Counted from the first letter of the stretch, positions 7,680 to 17,003 are shown. The stretch is 64,000 nt of DNA from Fluviicola sp. (GCF_029266855.1 NZ_JAQSWB010000001.1:62001-126000); one strand, 5' to 3'. Translations and numbers: made by a program. Notes: generated by a model from the letters alone, not told the origin.

Positions 7680-8571
7680 AATTCTAACCCTTGTCTTTTT
7701 GGCTCTTATTACAAGAGGATATTCCCAGGAATTGAATTGCCAGGTTTCACTTATTACGAATATTAAAACTGAAGTAACTTCAGCGGAAAAAGAACTGTTT
7801 GATCAATTGAAAGAAGTAGTTACAGAGCTGATGAATAATACGCAGTGGACAAATGAGAAGTTCAAGGTGGAAGAACGCATCAATTGTCAGTTGCAGTTAC
7901 AGATCAATACGATTAATAACGGGGCGTTTACCGGATCCATACAGGTGCAGTCAAGCAGACCGGTATACAATGGTTCATACAATACTACTTTGTTTAATTT
8001 TCAGGATGATAACCTGGATTTTACCTACACAAGAAACAGTCAGCTGATTTATACAAAGAACCAGTTTAGAGACAACTTGTCTGCCATCTTATCTTTTTAT
8101 GCGTTTTATATCATCGCCCTGGATTTTGATTCTTTTTCAAAACAAGGGGGGACGAAATATTTCCAGGAAGCACAGCAAATTGTTACCAATGCGCAAACTT
8201 CTTCGGGTAAAGGATGGAAATCAAATGAGCAGGGAAAGAAAAACAGGTACTGGTTGGTTGAAAATGCCCTTCAGCAATTGTTTGAACCCTTGAGAGAGTG
8301 TTATTACGAATATCACCGCTTGGGAATGGATCATATGTACGACAAACCTGAAGAAGCAAAAAAAGCAATCTACACTACTCTGGATAAACTTTCAAAAGTT
8401 TCGGCTGCACGTCCGAATACCATTAACATCATCAATTTTGCGTACTGTAAGTTGAATGAACTAAAGAATCTATACGCTAATGCGAAACCTGAGGAAAAAA
8501 CTCAGATAGTGACTGTGTTGAAGAAAATAGATCCGGCAAATTCAAGCAAGTACGAAGAAATCTTGAACTAA
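7672..8571 (+). CDS. DUF4835 family secreted protein
   Basis: 299 residues with a signal peptide (ILTLVFLALITRGYSQ). The sequence LNCQVSLITNIKTEV and later TYTRNSQLIYTKNQFRDNLSAILSFYAFYIIALDFDSF fit the DUF4835 family, found almost always between coaBC and recN in Bacteroidota. Function is unknown; a periplasmic or outer-membrane role is inferred from the signal and from BamD in the same operon. Overlaps coaBC by eight bases and shares one base with the recN start (TAATG). Confidence 0.85.
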   Translation: MNKILTLVFLALITRGYSQELNCQVSLITNIKTEVTSAEKELFDQLKEVVTELMNNTQWTNEKFKVEERINCQLQLQINTINNGAFTGSIQVQSSRPVYNGSYNTTLFNFQDDNLDFTYTRNSQLIYTKNQFRDNLSAILSFYAFYIIALDFDSFSKQGGTKYFQEAQQIVTNAQTSSGKGWKSNEQGKKNRYWLVENALQQLFEPLRECYYEYHRLGMDHMYDKPEEAKKAIYTTLDKLSKVSAARPNTINIINFAYCKLNELKNLYANAKPEEKTQIVTVLKKIDPANSSKYEEILN

Positions 8572-10217
8572 TGTTGAAATCCCTTTCTGTTCAGAATTTT
8601 GCACTGATCGAGCATATTTCCCTTCAATTTCACAATGGCTTGCATGTGATTACAGGAGAAACAGGATCCGGGAAATCCATATTATTGGGAGCCTTAAATT
8701 TAATTCTCGGAGAACGTTCCGATTTTTCCGTGATCCGCAATCCGGAAAAGAAGACGATCGTTGAAGCAGTGTTTCAGTTGAATCCGGAATTCAGGGAGTG
8801 GTTCAGTAGCGAAGACATTGATTGGGAGGCCGAAACGGTGATCCGGAGGGAAATAACAAGCCAGGGAAAATCCCGCTCTTTTATTAATGATACTCCCGTA
8901 CAGTTGAACCAGCTAAAGGAACTTACTGAACAACTGGTTTATATTCATTCACAGCACGAAACCCTGGAGATTAAAAAGACCAGGTTCCAGTTCGATTTAT
9001 TGGACTCATACGCAGACAGTTTGGCTCTTGCTCAAAATGTGGCATCTGTTTTTTTAGCTATTCAGCGTTTAAAAACTACGAAGGAACAATTGGAATCTTC
9101 CAAAGCAAATCAATTGCAGGAATTGGATTATATCCGTTTTCAATTAAATGAAATCGAGCAATTGAATCTGAATCAGGTAGATTATGCTGCCTTAGAAAAT
9201 GATTTTAATAAATTGTCCCAGTTGGATGATTTGAAAGAAGCTTATTCTTCTATCATCAACGCAATAGACCAAGAGAGTGGCGCAACGGATCTTATCCGCA
9301 GATTGAAAGCACACATTGATAAATGGAAAAATGCGGATTCCGATCTGAATGCTATTTCTGTGAGATTACAGGACGTGATAGCAGAATTGGAAGATATATC
9401 AAGGGATTCCGACCGACAGTTGAATCAGTTGGAAGGTGACCCGGAGGCATTATTCCGCTTAACTGAATCGCTTGATGAATACAATAAAATCCTGAAGAAA
9501 CATCATCTTTCGAATCAGGAAGAATTAAGTAATTATTACAGTACGCTTGAAAGTAAGCTGAACGAATCGAACTTCTCTGATGAACGAATTGCTGAACTGG
9601 CAAAGGAAATTGATGAGAAAGAGAAGGAATTGGCCGATTTGTCTGCTAAACTGTTTGAAAAACGTTCAACAGTTATTCCAAAGCTCGAAAGCTATTTGCT
9701 GGAATTGCTGAGTGAAATGAAAATGGAACATTCCAGGTTCCAGATTTTACTCACACGGTCTGAAAAGCAGGATTCAAACGGAGGGATGTCTATCCAGATA
9801 TTGTTTTCAGCGAATAAAGGATTGGAATTGAAGCCCATTGAAAAGGCTGCAAGCGGAGGAGAGTTGTCGCGTGTAATGCTGGCCATTCAGATGATAATGA
9901 GTGAGAAAAAATCACTCCCTACTTTGATCCTGGATGAGATCGATACGGGAGTTTCCGGAGAAGTGGCTTTGAGAATGGGGAAATTGCTCAAACAAATGGG
10001 AAAACATTTGCAGGTGTTTGCAATTACTCATTTGCCCCAGGTTGCCGCAAAAGGTGATTATCATTTTGAAGTCTCCAAATCACATGAAAACAGTCAGACA
10101 ATTTCTCAGATACATCAGCTAAGCAATGCGGAAAGAATCGAAGCCCTTGCAAAGTTGATTTCCGGGGAACAGGTAACGGATCTGGCACGTTCTTCAGCGA
10201 TCGAATTAATGAACTAG
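8571..10217 (+). CDS. recN: DNA repair protein RecN
   Basis: 548 residues, an SMC-like ATPase used in double-strand break repair. Walker A GETGSGKS is at residues 29-36, a long coiled coil spans about 150-375, the ABC signature GGELSRVML is near 423 and Walker B TLILDEIDTG near 448. The length is usual for RecN. It is the last gene of the bamD operon, joined by a one-base overlap to DUF4835. An AT-rich inverted-repeat element follows at 10221. Confidence 0.95.
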   Translation: MLKSLSVQNFALIEHISLQFHNGLHVITGETGSGKSILLGALNLILGERSDFSVIRNPEKKTIVEAVFQLNPEFREWFSSEDIDWEAETVIRREITSQGKSRSFINDTPVQLNQLKELTEQLVYIHSQHETLEIKKTRFQFDLLDSYADSLALAQNVASVFLAIQRLKTTKEQLESSKANQLQELDYIRFQLNEIEQLNLNQVDYAALENDFNKLSQLDDLKEAYSSIINAIDQESGATDLIRRLKAHIDKWKNADSDLNAISVRLQDVIAELEDISRDSDRQLNQLEGDPEALFRLTESLDEYNKILKKHHLSNQEELSNYYSTLESKLNESNFSDERIAELAKEIDEKEKELADLSAKLFEKRSTVIPKLESYLLELLSEMKMEHSRFQILLTRSEKQDSNGGMSIQILFSANKGLELKPIEKAASGGELSRVMLAIQMIMSEKKSLPTLILDEIDTGVSGEVALRMGKLLKQMGKHLQVFAITHLPQVAAKGDYHFEVSKSHENSQTISQIHQLSNAERIEALAKLISGEQVTDLARSSAIELMN

Positions 10218-10220
10218 AAT

Positions 10221-10298
10221 AATTCAAAATTCAAAATAGAAAATTCAAAAAACGGGATGGTTAATCTCTTTTGCATTTTGACTTTTTAATTTTGAATT
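10221..10298. repeat. AT-rich imperfect inverted repeat, copy 2 (opposite orientation)
   Basis: Arms aattcaaaat (10221-10230) and attttgaatt (10289-10298) bracket further complementary A/T tracts. Read on the minus strand, the order of motifs (ttcaaaattaaaaa, tgcaaaag, ttttgaatttt, ttttgaattttgaatt) matches the element at 3168-3238. Confidence 0.55.
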
Positions 10299-10377
10299 GA
10301 CAGAATGGTTAATTCTGTAACAAATCCACAACCTTCGGCATTTCTTTCCGTATCTTTACTAAATAAACTTCAGGATT

Positions 10378-10743
10378 ATGTTTAAAATTGTTTGGTTAAC
10401 ACTTTCACTGGCTACTACTGGTTTTTCTGGAACTGCAATTTCTGATTCGGATCAATCGGTGTATTCAAATTCAGGTGAAGTAATTAAAATGCGTGTTCAG
10501 GGTCACCGTGTGGACTGTCAACCGGGTTCTGATGACGTAAGAAAATGTTATTTGGTTCAAAAGGAAGCAAGTATCGGCAAAGAGAACTGGGAAGTTTTAC
10601 AACAGGAGATCGAAGGATTTAATTTCGAAGAGGGATATACTTACGATATAATTGTTAAGGTAGAGGTTTTACAGGATAAAACAGGTCCGGACAGATTCAA
10701 GCATAGCCTCGTTCAAATAATTTCGAAAATCCACGAGTCATAA
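10378..10743 (+). CDS. DUF4377-like secreted protein
   Basis: 121 residues with a weak signal peptide (residues 1-20). The pattern RVDCQPGSDDVRKCYLVQ, then NWEVLQQEIEGFNFEEGYTYDIIVK, is what I know from DUF4377 proteins: two cysteines around a beta-hairpin, then the GF.yE.GY motif. Function is unknown; DUF4377 proteins are often fused or next to META-domain stress proteins, but none is seen here. It is preceded by a weak -7-like TATCTTTA. Confidence 0.7.
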   Translation: MFKIVWLTLSLATTGFSGTAISDSDQSVYSNSGEVIKMRVQGHRVDCQPGSDDVRKCYLVQKEASIGKENWEVLQQEIEGFNFEEGYTYDIIVKVEVLQDKTGPDRFKHSLVQIISKIHES

Positions 10744-10768
10744 TTGTTTTTTCTCCTATATTTAAATC

Positions 10769-11164
10769 ATGGAGAAGAAATGGATAGTAACTGGCCTTAT
10801 ATTAATCATTATTGCAATTGTTCTGGGAGCATTCGGAGCTCACGGATTAAAAAGAATTACTTCAGACGAAGCCGTTTTAACATCTTTTGATACGGCAACA
10901 AAATATCAATTCTTTCAGGGCCTGGGTTTTTTGATTATTCCCTTTATCACAACACGCTTTGCCGTTAATGGGAAGGCAATTTTCATTTTCATGTTAGTAG
11001 GGACCATTTTCTTTTCGGGTAGTATCTATGGTTTAACTTATTCAAAAGTTCATACAAGTGGATCTTTGTCAAAGGTTTTTGGTCCGGTAACCCCGATCGG
11101 AGGACTTTTAATGATCCTGGGATGGACCTGGCTGTTAATTCAAGTAATCCGCTCTCGTAATTAA
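10769..11164 (+). CDS. DUF423 family inner membrane protein (YgdD-like)
   Basis: 131 residues with four predicted transmembrane helices. The N-terminal LGAFGAHGLK (residues 20-29) is the DUF423 signature, and the C-terminal PIGGLLMILGW is also typical. The family is small, widespread and without firm function. Its stop shares one base with the next start (TAATG at 11162-11166), so it is co-transcribed with the metallo-hydrolase. Confidence 0.85.
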   Translation: MEKKWIVTGLILIIIAIVLGAFGAHGLKRITSDEAVLTSFDTATKYQFFQGLGFLIIPFITTRFAVNGKAIFIFMLVGTIFFSGSIYGLTYSKVHTSGSLSKVFGPVTPIGGLLMILGWTWLLIQVIRSRN

Positions 11165-11937
11165 TGAAATTTTCCGCAACGATATTAGGTTCAGGAACAT
11201 CTCAGGGAATTCCGGTAATTGCTTGTGAGTGTCATGTTTGTACTTCAGATAAAATAGAAGATAATCGTTTGCGTTGCTCTGTTTTGCTTGAAATTGAAGG
11301 GAAGAACTATGTGATTGATGCCGGACCGGACTTTAGGCAGCAGATGCTGAAGTTTAAAGTGAAAAGTTTGGAAGCGGTTTTGTTTACCCATGAGCACAAA
11401 GATCACATGGCTGGTTTAGACGACGTGAGAGCTTTCAATTTCATCGAGCGGAGGGATATGGACATTTATTGCACTAAAGCCGTGGAAACAGCTCTGAGAC
11501 GTGAATATCATTATGCTTTCGAAGAAGATAAATATCCCGGCATCCCTCAATTGAATATCATCCATATCGAAAACAAGCCGTTTAAGCTTTCAGCTGTTAT
11601 TCCTGTTACTCCGGTAGAAGTAATGCATTATTTTATGCCCGTTCTGGGATTTCGGATCGGAGACTTTGCATATATCACAGATGCTAAGACAGTCGAATTG
11701 AAAGAGATTGAAAAATTGAAAGGATTGAAGGTGTTGATAATTAACGCTTTGAGGAAAGAACCACATATTTCTCATTTCAACCTGGAAGAAGCATTGCATT
11801 TTATTGAACAGGTGAAGCCGGAAAGAGCTTATTTGACTCATATTTCTCATCTTTTCGGGACACATGAAGAAATTGAAAGTGAGTTGCCTCCAAACGTATT
11901 TGCAGCCTTTGACGGATTGAAATTTGAATTCGATTAA
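11164..11937 (+). CDS. MBL-fold metallo-hydrolase, PhnP-like
   Basis: 257 residues. ILGSGTSQGIP at the start and the metal motif THEHKDHMAG (about residues 76-85) identify the beta-lactamase-fold phosphodiesterase group including PhnP. The C-A/E-C-H-V-C cluster (residues 21-26) could be a structural zinc site, as in PhnP. PhnP cleaves cyclic ribose phosphates, but no phn gene is nearby, so the substrate here is open. YITDAK and YLTHISH carry further metal ligands. Translationally coupled to DUF423. Confidence 0.85.
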   Translation: MKFSATILGSGTSQGIPVIACECHVCTSDKIEDNRLRCSVLLEIEGKNYVIDAGPDFRQQMLKFKVKSLEAVLFTHEHKDHMAGLDDVRAFNFIERRDMDIYCTKAVETALRREYHYAFEEDKYPGIPQLNIIHIENKPFKLSAVIPVTPVEVMHYFMPVLGFRIGDFAYITDAKTVELKEIEKLKGLKVLIINALRKEPHISHFNLEEALHFIEQVKPERAYLTHISHLFGTHEEIESELPPNVFAAFDGLKFEFD

Positions 11938-12010
11938 GCGATTCCTGCTATAAGAAAAGAGTTAATATTTTAGAATTCAGTGGATTTCAAACGGGAGCAG
12001 GAAATATTAC

Positions 12011-12040
12011 TTGTAGGCTTAAAATTAAATTCTAAATTTG
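12011..12040 (+). promoter_or_regulatory. fabI promoter (TTG-N19-TAAATTTG)
   Basis: TTG at 12011-12013 and TAAATTTG at 12033-12040 with a 19-base spacer match the Bacteroidota consensus. The start codon follows 18 bases after the -7 box. Confidence 0.65.
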
Positions 12041-12058
12041 TTCCCAAATCAAACAATT

Positions 12059-12868
12059 ATGTCAAAATTATTGGAAGGAAAACGTGGAATCATTACCGGA
12101 GCTTTGGATCAAAATTCAATTGCCTGGAAAGTTGCTGAAAAAGCACATGAACACGGCGCGACTTTTGTTTTAACAAATGCTCCAATTGCAATGCGGATGG
12201 GGGAAATAAATGAATTGGCTGCAAAGACAAATTCAACAATTATTCCTGCTGATGCAACAAATACAGATGACTTGAAAAAGCTTTTTTCAGAAGCTCAGGA
12301 GATCTTAGGTGGTAAAATTGACTTTGTACTTCACTCAATTGGTATGAGTGTGAATATTCGCAAGAACATTCCTTACCAGGATTTGAATTATGATTTTTTC
12401 CAAAAAGGAATTGATGTTTCTGCTTTGTCATTGCATAAAATGCTTTCTGTAGCTAAAAACATGGATGCGATCAATGAGTGGGGAAGTGTTGTTGCTTTAA
12501 CGTATGCTGCTGCTCAAAGAACTTATCCGTTCTATACCGATATGGCAGATATTAAAGCAATGCTGGAGTCGATCGCAAGAAGTTTTGGATACCATTACGG
12601 TTTAGAGAAAAAAGTACGTGTAAATACAGTTTCTCAATCTCCTACAAAAACAACTGCTGGTTCCGGAATTAAAGGTTTCGGAGATTTCTACGATTATGCT
12701 GATGCAATTGCTCCATTAGGAAATGCAAGCGCTGAAGATTGTGCAAACTATTGTATTTCCTTATTCTCTGATTTAACACGCATGGTTACAATGCAAAACT
12801 TATTCCATGACGGTGGTTACTCCACAACAGGTGTGAGTGATGCGATCATGGAGAAATTTGGAATTTGA
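12059..12868 (+). CDS. fabI: Enoyl-[acyl-carrier-protein] reductase, FabI type
   Basis: 269 residues from the ATG at 12059. A frame seven codons longer starts inside the promoter and is not used. FabI reduces trans-2-enoyl-ACP with NAD(P)H in the last step of each fatty acid elongation cycle. The FabI-type SDR glycine motif GALDQNSIAWKVA (residues 14-26), LHSIG (91-95) and the catalytic Tyr159-x6-Lys166 (YTDMADIK) are present. Single gene with its own promoter and a 28-bp palindrome downstream. Confidence 0.93.
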   Translation: MSKLLEGKRGIITGALDQNSIAWKVAEKAHEHGATFVLTNAPIAMRMGEINELAAKTNSTIIPADATNTDDLKKLFSEAQEILGGKIDFVLHSIGMSVNIRKNIPYQDLNYDFFQKGIDVSALSLHKMLSVAKNMDAINEWGSVVALTYAAAQRTYPFYTDMADIKAMLESIARSFGYHYGLEKKVRVNTVSQSPTKTTAGSGIKGFGDFYDYADAIAPLGNASAEDCANYCISLFSDLTRMVTMQNLFHDGGYSTTGVSDAIMEKFGI

Positions 12869-12897
12869 AATTAAAGATTAAAATATAAAATAAACCT

Positions 12898-12925
12898 GTG
12901 GGGACGCGATGCATCGCGTCCCCAC
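12898..12925. repeat. 28-bp perfect palindrome, relative of 667-694
   Basis: gtggggacgcgatg followed by its exact reverse complement. It shares the gtRggg.cgcgat half-site with the palindrome at 667-694; only central and a few arm positions differ. It sits between fabI and an outer-membrane protein gene. Confidence 0.85.
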
Positions 12926-12993
12926 TTAGGTTATATACTACATTACTACTTTGTAACTTTGCTGCAACAAAGCGTTACTACAAGAAACTTACT

Positions 12994-13623
12994 ATGAAAA
13001 AGACATGCATCCTATTGTTTGTGATTCTTTCATGCCAAACCTTTGCTCAGGATCTTACATTGAAAGGGGGGAGAGGAGGAATCTTTTCCTTCGGACAGAG
13101 AACGACTCTAAGTGCTTTTAACGGAGATCATGAACGGCCTGCAGTAGGTGTGGGCGGACAGATGAGACTTCAATTATCAGATCGGGTGAACACCGAATGG
13201 TTCATGGATTATTTACCGGTTACCAATCAATACACAAGAAGAAACGATTTGCATATTGGTTGGAGTGTTATGTTCTATTTACTGAGCAACCCGACTCCGA
13301 AAGTTCAGCCTTATATTGTGGCGGGACATTGTTTCGACAGAACCCTGCAATCCGAACTTGCAAACCGAAGCAATAGAATCGAGCGCTGGAGCAGTGCCGT
13401 ACAAGGTGGATTGGGTGTGCATTTTAACTTAACACAACGCTTTGACATTTCACTTTCCAGTCAATATATGATTCACCTGGGAACTGATATTCATTCGCAT
13501 GTGGAAGACGATGGAAGTGTTCACTTCGAACAGCATAAAGGTGGTTCGCTGGAAGGACATTTACTCACTTCATTGACGTTAAACTATAAATTAGCAGACC
13601 TATGGAAATCAAAAAGAAAGTAA
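12994..13623 (+). CDS. Predicted outer-membrane beta-barrel protein
   Basis: 209 residues from the ATG at 12994, which starts a good signal peptide (MKKTCILLFVILSCQTFAQ). The longer frame from 12898 runs back through the palindrome and is rejected. The mature part alternates aromatic and polar strands (FMDYLPVTNQYTRRNDLHIGWSVMFYLL) and ends SLTLNYKLADLWK, as in small porin-like barrels. No family is named. It overlaps the next similar gene by 22 bases, so the two are probably an operon. Confidence 0.75.
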   Translation: MKKTCILLFVILSCQTFAQDLTLKGGRGGIFSFGQRTTLSAFNGDHERPAVGVGGQMRLQLSDRVNTEWFMDYLPVTNQYTRRNDLHIGWSVMFYLLSNPTPKVQPYIVAGHCFDRTLQSELANRSNRIERWSSAVQGGLGVHFNLTQRFDISLSSQYMIHLGTDIHSHVEDDGSVHFEQHKGGSLEGHLLTSLTLNYKLADLWKSKRK

Positions 13624-14165
13624 GCCTCTTGTTTCTTGGTTTCCTGACCATGACAAGCCTTACAAATGCTCAGATTCTTGCAAATGGCGAAAGGGCCGGG
13701 TTGCTACAGACAACTGCAAGTATTTATCCGTCGCAGCAATTGAACACAAAGGGATTGAATCTATATGTCGGTGGATATATGAATTACCATTTTGATGATA
13801 AGTACAGTTTTAGGGGAGATGTCTACCAGTTTATCGGGGCACAGTCAAAACCAGGATACATAAACGATCATTTGCAGCTTCAGGCCGGTTTTATGCGTTA
13901 CTTTCCGGTTAAGCGGCTGGATCCGTTCGTAGGAATTCAAATCGGATTTTCTGCAATTCAGACAAATGAAAGAACTGAACGCATGTATAATTCAACTTTT
14001 GTACTTAAAGCAGGTTTAAATTACCATGTCTATAAATTCTTCTATTTCTTCTTAGAGTGTCAATACATGCATCAAACGGATCCATGGCATGCAAGACCCT
14101 TAGACCAGTTTATGGGAACCGGTGGATTAGGTTTTCAATTGCCGTGTAAAAATGTACGTCAGTAA
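13602..14165 (+). CDS. Predicted outer-membrane beta-barrel protein
   Basis: 187 residues with signal peptide (SLLFLGFLTMTSLTNAQ). It contains repeated amphipathic strands (NLYVGGYMNYHFDDKYSFRGDVYQFIG, FFYFFLECQYMHQTDPW), fitting a small eight-stranded barrel. The start overlaps the previous gene by 22 bases and both have the same build, suggesting a paralogous pair. Function is not recognisable. Confidence 0.7.
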   Translation: MEIKKKVSLLFLGFLTMTSLTNAQILANGERAGLLQTTASIYPSQQLNTKGLNLYVGGYMNYHFDDKYSFRGDVYQFIGAQSKPGYINDHLQLQAGFMRYFPVKRLDPFVGIQIGFSAIQTNERTERMYNSTFVLKAGLNYHVYKFFYFFLECQYMHQTDPWHARPLDQFMGTGGLGFQLPCKNVRQ

Positions 14166-14169
14166 GAGG

Positions 14170-15087
14170 TCAGCCTCCCCAATCGCAGTTTTGTTCGGGA
14201 TCTGAACAGTTGAATTGTAAAGCAGGATCTTCCTGGTCTCTTTCAATAGATTGTTTCAAAAGAAGAATTTGATGCGCTTCGGGATAGGACAGGATCTTTG
14301 TTTTTAAAATACGGTTTATCTCAGCGAGTACAACCGGTTTCGGGAACATATAGATCCGATGTTCCATATCCTGGATCACTCGTTTACGAAGCGTTAACAA
14401 GTCTTTTTTGAATAAATCACTTTTATTGATCACGTTAAATGAACCAGCCAGGAACTTATAGTTATTACTGTCACCAAGGAGAGAGCCACCTCCGTAATCC
14501 CAAGTGCGTTCGAAAAAGTTAAGCCATCCCGGTTCGTGTCTTCCCTGATCGCCCTCAGCCAGGATCTTTAAACTCATAAAATCATCATCCGCTTTTCCTT
14601 TTGTATATTGAGCCAGTTTTTGCAAGTCCGTGTAATTGTAATTCATTACAAATTCGGTGCATTCAGCTTCACATGAAGAGCGTAAAGCAAACGAACTGTT
14701 AATGAAGTTCATGGCTTCCATTCCGTTATAACCATCAGGGAACTTGATCGAAACTGCTTTTTCGATATCTTCGAATACTTTCTTACCCTTATGATAAACA
14801 CGTGCAAAAGCGGTGTCCGTTTGAACAGTCGCCAGTTCATCCATGTATGAAATGATAGATTCCACCGTCTTTTTGGGAAGAAGTGCATTTAATTTCTTGA
14901 GTTGTGCAGGATTTAAAGCACGGACAACCGGATTTCGTTTGGGAACCGTATCAATACTCTTTTCTTCCTTTTCACCGGCTGCAACTTCAGTTTCCGGTTT
15001 TGGTTTCCCGGAATCTTCCTTTTCAGGGTTATCTGAGCAGGCTGCAGTAATCAAACAGATTGAAAAGAAGAATAACAGTTGTTTCAT
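14170..15087 (-). CDS. Hypothetical lipoprotein
   Basis: 305 residues with a lipoprotein signal (CLITAAC, Cys17) and a charged Pro/Glu/Lys-rich linker (residues 18-50). The rest is helical, with several cysteines (RSSCEAECTEF and the C-terminal FNCSDPEQNCDWGG). I do not recognise the family. It is convergent with the barrel genes and divergent from the HEYGH protein, with about 84 bases between starts. Confidence 0.7.
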   Translation of the reverse strand: MKQLLFFFSICLITAACSDNPEKEDSGKPKPETEVAAGEKEEKSIDTVPKRNPVVRALNPAQLKKLNALLPKKTVESIISYMDELATVQTDTAFARVYHKGKKVFEDIEKAVSIKFPDGYNGMEAMNFINSSFALRSSCEAECTEFVMNYNYTDLQKLAQYTKGKADDDFMSLKILAEGDQGRHEPGWLNFFERTWDYGGGSLLGDSNNYKFLAGSFNVINKSDLFKKDLLTLRKRVIQDMEHRIYMFPKPVVLAEINRILKTKILSYPEAHQILLLKQSIERDQEDPALQFNCSDPEQNCDWGG

Positions 15088-15171
15088 AGGATCAAGTACT
15101 TAATATCAATCTAAATTACATTATTTTTAAGTTTGATATCATAAAATAATCCTTCGTTCGTTAGAATAGAA

Positions 15172-16140
15172 ATGAAAAGTTTGGCAAATCGCTTCAGATC
15201 AATCCTTCTTGCACTCATCTGCATGCTTTTTGTGTTGCCTGGTAAAGCTTCAACTACTTCTGCGAAAGGTCCCGAGTACTTTATTATTGATTCCTGGGTG
15301 AGTGGTTTTATAGCTGGCCTTTCAAGATCTAAAGAAAAAAGATGGAGGAACGCCTGGAAAGTAGCAAACCAAAGTGCTAAGAATGACATTCGGATTTGGG
15401 GAGGATTGTTTGTTTCGGATACCAATTCGAGTTCCGGCAAACGGTTTTTGGAAGTTGGTTCACGGCTAACTTATCAGGGTCCGCAAACAGGAATAGGCTT
15501 CTTCATGGCACATTTTTATAATACGGTCTTGTGCAAAGTAAATTCAGTGAGTCATCCGAACGGGAGTACTCTGTTGAATATGAATGTTCCGTGGACGGGA
15601 ATTTGTTTCGGGAACTACATCCTGGCAAAAAAGAATAGTGCTCCTGATCCCAATAACCGTATTTTTCAGCATGAATACGGACATTATCTTCAAAGTAAAC
15701 GAATGGGGTTTGCATATTTGATAAGGGTTGGTCTTCCGGCTATAATGAGCACGGGAAATCACGACGAACATCCTGTGGAAGTGGATTGTAACAGGGAAGG
15801 ATTTCTTTACTTCAACAAAATAAATCCCCATTTTCAGAACGATTCGGCATATTATGATAAAAAAGGATGGGATTTTCTTTACAATCCCTTTCCCGATACG
15901 CTGGGAATGAAGAAGGTTAGCGGGAAGAATACATTTCAATACCTCAATTTCCGGGATTCCCTTGACAGGGGAAAGATTGATGCCTTAAAAGTAAGAGCTA
16001 AATGGTTTGATTATGCCGGATGGTTGGTTTTTCCTACTCCTGCAATTATTGGTGTATGCAATGCGTCAAAATATAATCAGTCGCACACAAAGCCAGATGA
16101 TGGAGCTCCTTTGAATGCCGCAGCTGCACCCGTAAAGTAA
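15172..16140 (+). CDS. Secreted protein with HEYGH zinc-binding-like motif
   Basis: 322 residues with a signal peptide ending near residue 26 (LPGKAS). IFQHEYGHYLQS at about residues 163-174 contains HExxH, typical of zinc metallopeptidases and of noncatalytic relatives seen in Bacteroidota next to a conserved GNYI segment (GICFGNYIL). No clear third ligand is obvious to me; HPVEVDCNREG about 30 residues later is a candidate. Possible secreted protease, or a domain that kept only the motif. Divergently transcribed from the lipoprotein gene. Confidence 0.6.
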   Translation: MKSLANRFRSILLALICMLFVLPGKASTTSAKGPEYFIIDSWVSGFIAGLSRSKEKRWRNAWKVANQSAKNDIRIWGGLFVSDTNSSSGKRFLEVGSRLTYQGPQTGIGFFMAHFYNTVLCKVNSVSHPNGSTLLNMNVPWTGICFGNYILAKKNSAPDPNNRIFQHEYGHYLQSKRMGFAYLIRVGLPAIMSTGNHDEHPVEVDCNREGFLYFNKINPHFQNDSAYYDKKGWDFLYNPFPDTLGMKKVSGKNTFQYLNFRDSLDRGKIDALKVRAKWFDYAGWLVFPTPAIIGVCNASKYNQSHTKPDDGAPLNAAAAPVK

Positions 16141-16149
16141 TAAAGTGAA

Positions 16150-16917
16150 CTAGATTTTCCCGGTGATGTCATAAGCCATGTACCCAAACATTTCTTTTAA
16201 TAAACCGTGCCAGTCATTCATAGTGCTCACGTCCGGAATTAATAGTTCATCGAAGGTGTAAGATCGCTTTGGCCCGGTATACAGGTCGGTTGAATAAGGA
16301 TCGCATTTAATTCCGACTTTGGTAAAACAAGCTTTTGCCCGCCGCATGTGTTTTCCTGAAGTAACTAGAAGGATTGCATTTGAATTTGGAAATAAGCGGT
16401 CAAGAATTTTCTTTGATTCTACCGCATTTTCGTAGGTATTCTTTGATTTGGTTTCCGTAATAATCACATGCTCCGGAATTCCCCATTTGACCAGGATCTC
16501 TTTGAGCTGTGAAGCTTCATGGAGTCCTTTGTCGATAATATAGCCATGATCCCCGGAAATCAAAATACGGTCAATTTTTCCTGATTTGTATAATGATATT
16601 GTTTGCCAGATTCGATCAATTCCTCTTCTTGCACTCAGGACTTTCAAATCATTATTGTATTCTGCCATTCCTGTCAATACTACAGCTACATCATAATGTT
16701 TAACGGATGACGGAGGAGTACCAAACACTTCCCAATGTCTGCAAACTTCTTTGAAAACAAAAGTATTGCTAAAAAACAGGGCGATGAAAACAGCGATGTA
16801 TTTTGCTCTTTTTGCACGAACACTTTTTTTTGAAAAGAAGGCAAAGTACAAAGCAATTAGCAGCCAAGTGAATGGACTGATTGTGAAAAGTAATATTTTA
16901 GAAAGAATGAAAAACAT
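16150..16917 (-). CDS. YdcF/ElyC/SanA family (DUF218) membrane protein
   Basis: 255 residues. Two N-terminal transmembrane helices (residues 5-27 and 37-55) precede the DUF218 domain: DVAVVLTG, DRILISGDHG, EASQLKEILVKWGIPEHVI and TKSKNTYENA, the last matching the family's S.nT.eNA motif. ElyC and SanA act in envelope integrity; the biochemical activity is not settled. Convergent with the HEYGH gene, leaving nine bases between stops. Confidence 0.85.
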   Translation of the reverse strand: MFFILSKILLFTISPFTWLLIALYFAFFSKKSVRAKRAKYIAVFIALFFSNTFVFKEVCRHWEVFGTPPSSVKHYDVAVVLTGMAEYNNDLKVLSARRGIDRIWQTISLYKSGKIDRILISGDHGYIIDKGLHEASQLKEILVKWGIPEHVIITETKSKNTYENAVESKKILDRLFPNSNAILLVTSGKHMRRAKACFTKVGIKCDPYSTDLYTGPKRSYTFDELLIPDVSTMNDWHGLLKEMFGYMAYDITGKI

Positions 16918-16951
16918 GGATTTTTCGAATAAAAGAGATATCCAAAAATAA

Positions 16952-16983
16952 AAAAAAGCCCCGACATGTGTCAGGGCTTTTCA
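16952..16983 (-). terminator. Terminator of the 1479-aa T9SS gene
   Basis: The stem agccccgac/gtcagggct (one G-U pair) with A-tract on the left and T-tract on the right works in either direction. It lies just past the stop of the gene at 17004-21443. Confidence 0.8.
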
Positions 16984-17003
16984 ACTATTAGAAAGTGTAC
17001 TGC

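Noticed and set aside
12898-12993. Longer start of the barrel protein gene at 12898
   Set aside because: The extension runs through the 28-bp palindrome and would bury the clear signal peptide starting at 12994.
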